A stretch of DNA of 64,000 bases, taken from Ceratopteris richardii. Its lineage: Eukaryota; Streptophyta; Polypodiopsida; Polypodiales; Pteridaceae. This document shows positions 56,911-64,000 of the stretch, piece by piece (the stretch's first letter is position 1; every line of letters begins with the position of its first letter). A model generated the notes under the pieces. It worked only from the letters and a program-made list of their open reading frames with translations, was not told the DNA's origin and ran no database searches. The stretch covers positions 222,339,794 through 222,403,793 of the forward strand of contig CM035406.1 in NCBI GenBank assembly GCA_020310875.1, written 5' to 3'. The position numbers and the translations under genes were made by a program.

Positions 56911-58329
56911 TGCGTAAGAGATCACATGAACTTATGCTCAAGTCTAATCTCTAGATCGTTGGTCATACACATGAGTGACCAAATATGATTTCTAGATTTT
57001 AGGTATGTCTAAACCGACCGGACCCTTAGATCCTACACTTACTATATTACATTGCTTCCCCTTGGGAAAGATTTTTGTCCTAAAAAATAAAGCTATATAA
57101 ATAATCTAGGTATCACTCGAGCTTCATGTACAAATTATACATGATCATCTCTGTGTGTTGTTTCCCCATATCCTTCTCCTTAAGAATTCTAATAAAAGAT
57201 CATCTTAAAGGTGGGAAACCGTCTTACTAGTGCCTACTATCTCCCATGTATACCTAGTTTTCAAACTATTACTCCCATAACATATAACATCATCAAAATG
57301 ACCAAAGTCCATATGATATATCCTCTATAGAGTAATAATATGAAAAACAAATGTAAGGTGCCAAGCTTATAGGGTTGACCATACCAAAATGGAGATAATA
57401 ACCATAAAATCCTATGAAATGTAGAATAAAGGCCCATAGAAAGTGACTTCACCCATCTAGGAGTAAATGATAGATTTTCATGCATGCCACTCCATGTCTT
57501 CCTAACATTGAGTGTAATCACAAGTAATAGTATAAAACAATATAGACTACCTTGTGAACCATGCAAATCCACATCCTAGCTCCTAAATAAGAGTTCCTTG
57601 GTAGTAAAATGAAATCTCTACATTCCATTAACCAAGAATTCTTTGGTTTGTCATCCATAACCTTTGGACTTAGTTCTATTGGAAGAGCATCTATTGGCAC
57701 AAGTGCAAACTCTAAAATTTTCTCCTCCCTTTAGTTTGCCATATGAATGCAAAAGCATTCCCTTTGAGATTCAAAAATAATACATAAGTACCCATCCTTG
57801 TAATTGATGTTTACACATCATCCTCGTGATAAAACATCAACTAAGAGTTTGGTAAGCCAATAGCTCATATATATTCCTATCTCCTAGAAACCCTAGAAAG
57901 AAAAGTCATAACTCTACTTGTAGTTTTATTAATGTCAATAAATAGATCATCTCATCTAGTCAAGGAACATCACTAGAAATAAACATGACTACTTATCTCT
58001 AGAGTCTACAGAGTGCCACTCTTATTTAGACAATCTAAACATAAGAAAGTGAAACTCTCTCTCTCTCTCTCTCTCTCTCTAATCTCATCTAAGGAAAGAC
58101 CTCTAATAGTGGAATTTATTCCACTTTCCCTTTTCCTTTGAAAGAGATTTCGTTGAATCCAATTGCTCTACTCATCCATAGCTGAGAACATACACATAAG
58201 TTCTCCATGTTTTTTCCTTCAAAATTAGTGGAGAAGCAAACTCCCATGTGAAGGAATACACTAAAAAGATAGAGTAAATGAATTCCTTCTAAAATACGTA
58301 CTAAAATCTGTTTTCTAAACACATCTTCT
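56911..58329. other. No gene recognised; (CT)n at 58,055-58,080
   Basis: AT-rich, without coding similarity. It includes a clean (CT)n run of about 26 bases and may contain a further, weaker part of repeat U. Confidence 0.4.
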
Positions 58330-59026
58330 CTCTAAAGGAAAACATACTTTGTTCTTCTCCTAAGAAAAAATCATATTTTCCTTTCCTTTTTCTCTTTGAA
58401 AAGAACATGAGCTACAGTGAGATATGTAAGCTAAAGCGAGATCTCTCCTCAATCTCTCAACTAATTCGTGCTTTCTCCTTTTCTTAAAAGAGAGACTTAT
58501 GAAGTTATTTGCTCACCTCTTCCATAATCCCTCATTACACGCATTTTTATGAAAATGGAGAACAAATCTCCCATAAATAATGAAGGTGTATGTGGTGAAG
58601 AGTTAAGAAAATAAATTCCTTCTAAGGGTCAAAGCCCTTTGTCGAAACGGTAAGCAATGATATGACATGGTACCATTGCAAACAGATGTGTATCCATACT
58701 AAAGAAACTATCTCTGCCAACCATCCTCTATGCATGGACCCTTATGATCCATTCATAGTACTGGAATTATCCTTTCTGAAAACTATAAAGTGAGTATGTG
58801 CATCCTCTATTGGAAGAATAAATCTTCCCCAAACTATGAAGGATAACTCCCAATCCCAAGGGGATGTCTATTAAGAACTCTCTTATGATCTAGTGAGTTA
58901 TGCCCCCATGAATGATGAGCCCTTTTCTCCCTTGCCATAGAAGAAGAGTGCTCAAAGGGAAGTTGTTTCCACTGTCCCATACGAATGGAACCTTCTTCCA
59001 ATTCATGGTGTCATACCTGCACTAAA

Positions 59027-59069
<43 letters not shown>

Positions 59070-59700
59070 GGAATATGTAGGTGGAATCAAATGAATCCCA
59101 TATCCTCAAACTAGTTTTGTTTGGTTCTATTCAACATGTGATAATGGATATCCCTTTCTATTCCAAATTAACTTGTTCTTAGGTACCAATATTGAGTCTA
59201 AGTATCTCTCTCTAGATCCTAACATATGTATATATATTGGGTACCCCAAATATTTCTTACTGAGGGATCTATGCTTTTAAGTCATAGAGCTAGTGCCATT
59301 CCTATGGACTTCCTAACCATCAATCAAATCACAATAGCACACGTCGATGCTCTCTCATGAAACCCATCTCTATTATCCCATCTAATTGATTTCCTTAGTA
59401 GTGTATCAAAAATACTACAATACTTAATCAAGTGATGTGCATGAGTGAAACTATTCACTCTTTAGCTATTCTTCATGATACCCATAGTCCCTAATCATAC
59501 TGTGGGACTCTTTTGAAGGTAACTAAACCTCAGTACCTTGGAGACGATCATAAATGTATCTCTTGTAATCCTCTATGCAAATTCCTAAAATCCATAGGAT
59601 TGTTTGTGCACATTCCTAATGTTGAAGGTTTATCTCCTCCCCCTTAGCAATCCTATAGTCCAAATCCAGAAGGATTATGTGTAGGGATCCAAGTACTACT
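58330..59700 (-). repeat. Unclassified repeat U, copy 2, inverted
   Basis: Reverse complement of the split copy at 5,930-8,830, continuous here except for a local (AT)n expansion, so it shows the pre-insertion arrangement. No coding sequence. The border where the other copy carries the short gag-only element falls near 59,240-59,260. Confidence 0.6.
59029..59067. repeat. (AT)n microsatellite
   Basis: About 19 uninterrupted AT units within repeat U copy 2; absent from copy 1. Confidence 0.97.
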
Positions 59701-60997
59701 GAAGTTTCATTTTCTATGTATATACATGACTAAGCATAAAATCACTAAACATATTGTTATTAAGATGGAGTTCTAATATATCCTATCTGGTGGATTCTCA
59801 TGAATCCCATATGGTATAACTAGACTTGCTTGGTTATGATACAAAGAACATCAATCTACCAATGCGAGCTAGTTATGAAGTACTAATATAGCTACTTATT
59901 AGATTTCCTTACTATATGGCATCCTATCTAACTTCCTCTATGAGTGGAATACATTGTTCATAAGTGAGCTAAAGTCAATACTAAGACCTAGGTGAGTCCT
60001 GTGAGCATGAATCAATGCTCCTTGTGAAACCCATAAGTGATACCAAACACTCTAAGTGGTTTCCATCTAAGCTATGCCATCAAGTATAGCTTTCTAGTAC
60101 TAACAGACTTTCTTTGAAGGTTCATTACCTTCACTAACTATAGACTTTAACTTACTTGCTCTTTGGAATCCTATCATACATACCCCTTAGTCTCCATCCA
60201 TGAAATTTCAACAGCATACCATGGATAACGTTGCAAGATGCATGGAACTGGATATGCATGTTGTTCCTTCCTTTCCTTAACTCAAGCTATATAATCTTTC
60301 ACAAATGCCTAAATAAAGAGAATTTAAGCATTCCTATGAATCATCTTCACAACCATGCATATGCCCTAAACTATGCATCATGCAATCAAAATATGAGAAA
60401 ACAAGAAAGAAAGAGTGAAAGGATCTTCCCTATGATGAGACAACGATCCATTGGCTCTTCATGTTGTAGGAGAGGATGTGCATTGGTCCTTCTATCTCTT
60501 AGAGTCATTGATGCCTTGAGATGCACTTGCATTTGCTCCACCTATCCTCTTTCTCTCTTACAAAGCAAATATATTGTTTCCCCTCAACAATGGGGTATAA
60601 TAAATGTTACAGGAGCACGAACATGTGCTAATATAAATGTCCCTAAGGCACCTAAGTGTGCCAATATACATGTACCAAATTTTTCGAAGCCCATCATGTG
60701 CTAAAAAAATACAAAATTACAAGGCCAAGTAGGAATTTCCTATTTTTACAAGCTTAAGAGATGGTTGTTGAGAACAAATCTATTGTACAGAACTAATAAA
60801 TCTCATCAATTTATAGTTACATAATTTGAAGGTTGATCAGAAGATCTTTCTAAGAACCTAAAACTCATCAAAATCGGACACTCAAACAAAGAGAAGTGTG
60901 TGTTTGAAGTTGGCTAGCTGCTAGGTTATCATTGACTAGAAACATATTTGAAGTGCCTGCTTTGGATGCTTCCCAAAGTGAATTTGGAGATAGATGT
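59701..60997. other. No gene recognised
   Basis: A 157-codon plus frame (60,231-60,704) has low-complexity, leader-like composition and no domain resemblance, so I do not call it a gene. The rest is AT-rich repeat-like sequence. Confidence 0.4.
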
Positions 60998-62652
60998 TGA
61001 TATATTTATGTAGTGATGTGTGTGAGCACTCCACTGGGGCACTTTTTTCCCTCTTTAGAAGGCTTTCCCCCCCCCCACTTGTATATATGCCTATTGCCAT
61101 AACATGCTACTTATCTTTGTACATTCTAGTGGTAATGCATTCAGTATTGTGTGTTGTGCTCCAAGCTTGTTCTTCTTCGTTGTGTTATTTGCGTGCTTCC
61201 GCAGACATCTAACTACAACAATTGATATTAGCGCAGGTCGCCACTTCATATAGGGCGTCATCGACACCTCTCCGATTGTACTCTCAGAATCGCACGAAAT
61301 TTGGTAAGCATATTCAATGCCTTTCAGAGATCAAAATAGCTTTGTCGTGTTGTGTGGAAATCGCGATTTGAGCTCGTTTCGGCCTCCGAATGCACTATCA
61401 TAGTGCTTGTGCAAGCTAGTTCATCTTTTTGTGCCAAAGATATATACCAATTTTGGTTTGCCAGTATAAGCATCTCAAAGTCTACTAAAGGTCTAGCAGA
61501 ACTCGTCAAGATAGTTCTGTTCAACTTTTTCAGATACAATCATTTTTTTGCATCAAGGTATTTTAGTCAGTGCCATGGCTGAAAGTAGTGATGTGTTTTG
61601 TATATTGGCTATTGAGGATAAGTTGGAAGGTACAAATTACCCATTGTGGGCTTATCTGATGCATCATGTATTAGTCTCAAAAGGACTATGGAATATTTTG
61701 CAAGGTGTTGAGAGACATCCTATTACACCTGCGAATACAGGTACTACAAATACAGGTACTGAAGCTTATGTAGACGGTGTCGAAGATGGTGATATTCTAC
61801 AGATTCTTGTTCGTGCTGTTGTTTTTGTTGCACTATTATAGAGCAAATTCATTGGGATGGCAGAGATGCTCAGGCACATGCATTGGTAGCTTTGTCTATC
61901 AAACGTGCCATTATTCCTCACATTCGCTCTTGTGGAACAACTAATGATGCTTGGGATACACTTACCACATTGTACCAAGCTAAGAATGAGGATCGTGTTG
62001 CTTACCTCCGAAAATAGTTGGAGATTGAGCACATGAATGAAGGTGATTCTATGGATAATTTTCTAATAAAGATCAAGGATTTGAAGGAAGAGTTGATTTT
62101 TGCAAATGAAGTCCTTCCTAACAGTTCACTTGTGCAGACTATTTTGAATGGTCTTCCCAACTCATATCAAAGTTTTGCTTCTACTCTTCGTTTAATGATG
62201 AAAGGCAATCTAAATGCCTTAACATTTGAAGAGTTAGTTTCTGTTTTGTTGCAGGAAGACCACTTTAGGCAGAATAGGTCTATTATGCATGTTGTAGATC
62301 AAGCTTTCCTAGCTAGTCATAAGGGCAAAGCTAAATGGAGCTCTTCTACTAGTAAGCAGAAATCTGCAAACGCTACACATTCGAAGAAGGAAGACAAAGA
62401 TGAGAAGAAATCAGAAAAGCAGAAATTGTTTTGCAAATACCATAAAGCAAATGATTATGTCATTAAGATTTGTCCAAAACTAGTTGCTAAAGAGGCAAGG
62501 AAGAAAGAGACCAGAATGGTTGTTGCAGAGGCCTCTACATAGAAAACAAAGTCTGCTAATCTTGTGCAAGATAAAGAATGGGCGTTTACTACTGTTTGCA
62601 GTTTTGAGCCATCTTCTCATGAGCAGTGCATGTCTGCAGTAGACTCAGATGT
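60998..62652 (+). mobile_element. Second Copia A element, 5' part: LTR, leader, gag
   Basis: LTR 60,998-61,220 (TGATATATTTATGTAG to ACTACAACA), a degenerate primer site, leader, and gag from about 61,575 with GTNYPLWAYLMHHVLVSKGL and a zinc-knuckle region (about 62,430-62,475). It is collinear with Copia A at 30,179-31,815 and stops at 62,652, just before the protease motif. Gag keeps a 174-codon open stretch. The rest of the element is missing from the window. Confidence 0.88.
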
Positions 62653-62674
62653 AATAAAAACTAGGAATTAATTG

Positions 62675-62900
62675 TGTTAGAGTTTGAGGTCTGCGGAAGC
62701 ATGTGGACAACACAAGGAAGAAGAAGAAGCTTGGAGCACAACACACAATACTGAATGTATTACAAAGAGAATGTATAAAGATAAGTAACTCATTAGGGTT
62801 ATAGGTATATATACAAGTTGGGGGAAAAAATCTTCTAAAGAGGGAAAAAGTGTGGCGATTGTCCTAGTGTGTTCACACACATCACTACCGAAATATATCA
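62675..62900 (-). repeat. Copia A 3' LTR, minus orientation
   Basis: 226 bases; plus-strand ends TGTTAGAGTTTGAGG and AAATATATCA. Ninth family A LTR or LTR fragment of the window. Confidence 0.9.
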
Positions 62901-62943
62901 ACAAATACCCACTGGGAGTGATACGGTGAACAAGGAGTTGGCA

Positions 62944-63130
62944 CTCATGTATAAGGAAGCGCCAAACTATGTGGAATCAATGCACAAAAGGAAGTAAGCC
63001 CAAAGCTTTGCAGAAAGCTTCAACTTCTCCCTAGGCAAAGCTCATGTATAAGGAAGTGCCAAACTATATGGAATCAATCCACAAAAGGAAGTAAGCCCAA
63101 AGCTTTGCAGAAAGTTTCAACTTCTCCCTA
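62944..63130 (-). repeat. 97-base tandem duplication before the Copia A 3' LTR
   Basis: Units at 62,944 and 63,041 share CTCATGTATAAGGAAG and GAAGTAAGCCCAAAGCTTTG, with only about five differences. They cover the end of RNase H and the stretch just before the purine tract. The Copia A copy at 30-35 kb has a single unit. Confidence 0.9.
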
Positions 63131-64000
63131 GGCAAAACTTTTGTGAAAAGGTCTACAATGTTTTCTTGTGTGGGCACATATGCCAAACTAATCTCTCCAA
63201 CAGAGAACCTCTCCTTGACATAATGATAGTGCACCTCAATATGTTTAGTGCGAGCATGGAACACAAGGTTCCTCCCAACTGCTAATGCTGTGTGACTGCT
63301 AATGAAGATGGTGGTGACAGAAGACTGACCAACACCCAAATCAACCATAAGACATTTGAGCCACACGCACTCAATAGTCGCTATGAAAGCTGCCCTATAC
63401 TCAGCCTCACAACTAGAAGTGGCCAAAGTAGATTGCTTCTTGCTCAAACAAGATATGCATGAGCTACCAAGCATGAAGCAAAAACCATTGATGGACATAC
63501 TAGTGTCATCGCAAGCAACCTAGTAAGAGTTAAAAAAAGCATGTAAATCTAGCAATAGTGATCCCCCTTTTGGATAAAAACAATCCAAGTAGTCAAGTAC
63601 TACTCAAGTAGCGAAATATGCATTTAACCACCTACCAATGCTTGACAGTTGGGCAATGCATCAACCTACTCATCTGTGAGATGACAAACTAAATATTTGG
63701 TTGAGTAATGCATAAGTAAATCAAACATCCAACAACATGTTGATAGAGAATAACATCAAATGCATCTCCTGCATCATGAAGACTCAACCATAAACCTATT
63801 TCCATGGGAGTGGGAATAAATTTGTAGTGTTCAAGGCCAAGGTGCTGCAATAATGTGTCAATATATTTTGTTTGGCACAAAGCTATTCCACCATCAACTT
63901 AAAATTAGCAATATGCTTCTCATGAGGACCAGTGAGCAGCATGTCATTAACATAGATAACAATGATCAAAAGCACATCATTTGCATGCATACCAAGCATG

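Larger units (their letters stand above)
62675..64000 (-). mobile_element. Third Copia A element, 3' part, running off the right edge
   Basis: On the minus strand from 64,000: reverse transcriptase C-terminal part with MCQTKYIDTLLQHLGL (63,880), RNase H with MSINGFCFMLGSSCIS and RTKHIEVHYHYVKERF (63,498-63,064), then the 3' LTR 62,900-62,675. It is collinear with 34,020-35,295 of Copia A. It abuts the plus-strand element at 60,998-62,652 with about 22 bases between. Broken; the 5' part lies outside the window. Confidence 0.88.

Noticed and set aside
60231-60704. 157-codon plus-strand frame
   Set aside because: No domain, composition like the surrounding non-coding DNA, no neighbouring exons or promoter signs.

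Overview
The window is plant nuclear DNA. The evidence is one intron-containing host gene with a plant-type cyclin T protein, surrounded by Ty1/Copia and Ty3/Gypsy LTR retrotransposon fossils whose primer sites match initiator tRNA-Met, plus tRNA-derived SINE-like sequence. The retroelements are old (the two LTRs of the best-preserved element differ at roughly 15-20 percent of sites by eye), deeply nested and mostly broken. That picture, with few genes, fits a large slow-turnover genome such as a gymnosperm; the clade is inference, not seen directly. No bacterial, organellar or CRISPR features were seen.

Layout. 1.4-5.5 kb: a minus-strand Gypsy fossil next to an LTR-like unit with long terminal inverted repeats. 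5.9-8.8 kb: an unclassified repeat split by a short gag-only LTR element; a second, inverted copy of that repeat lies at 58.3-59.7 kb. 10.4-20.5 kb: two minus-strand stretches of coiled-coil coding sequence that I cannot assign to a known family, a Copia RNase H scrap, a tandem array whose unit carries an inverted repeat, and a Gypsy-type protease. 20.8-35.8 kb: a three-layer nest, Copia B interrupted first by a 6 kb coding-free LTR element and again by Copia A (30.2-35.3 kb). 36-46.3 kb: Copia C pieces in both orientations, interrupted by Copia D (38.2-43.0 kb, with a G-rich 3' LTR), by fragments of family A and by a tandem array with a 184-base period. 46.3-49.0 kb: no gene seen.

49.0-54.6 kb holds the one confident host gene: a six-exon cyclin T (471 codons, minus strand) with a GC- and CpG-richer promoter/5' leader. 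Cyclin T pairs with CDKC/CDK9 kinases to form P-TEFb, which phosphorylates RNA polymerase II for elongation. All its intron borders are GT-AG and its reading frame is open throughout, so it looks functional.

54.6-64 kb: more repeats, including a tRNA-derived SINE candidate, the inverted copy of the unclassified repeat, and two opposed family A elements at the right edge. One 227-base LTR family (A) occurs nine times in the window in both orientations and is the main connecting thread of the repeat landscape.
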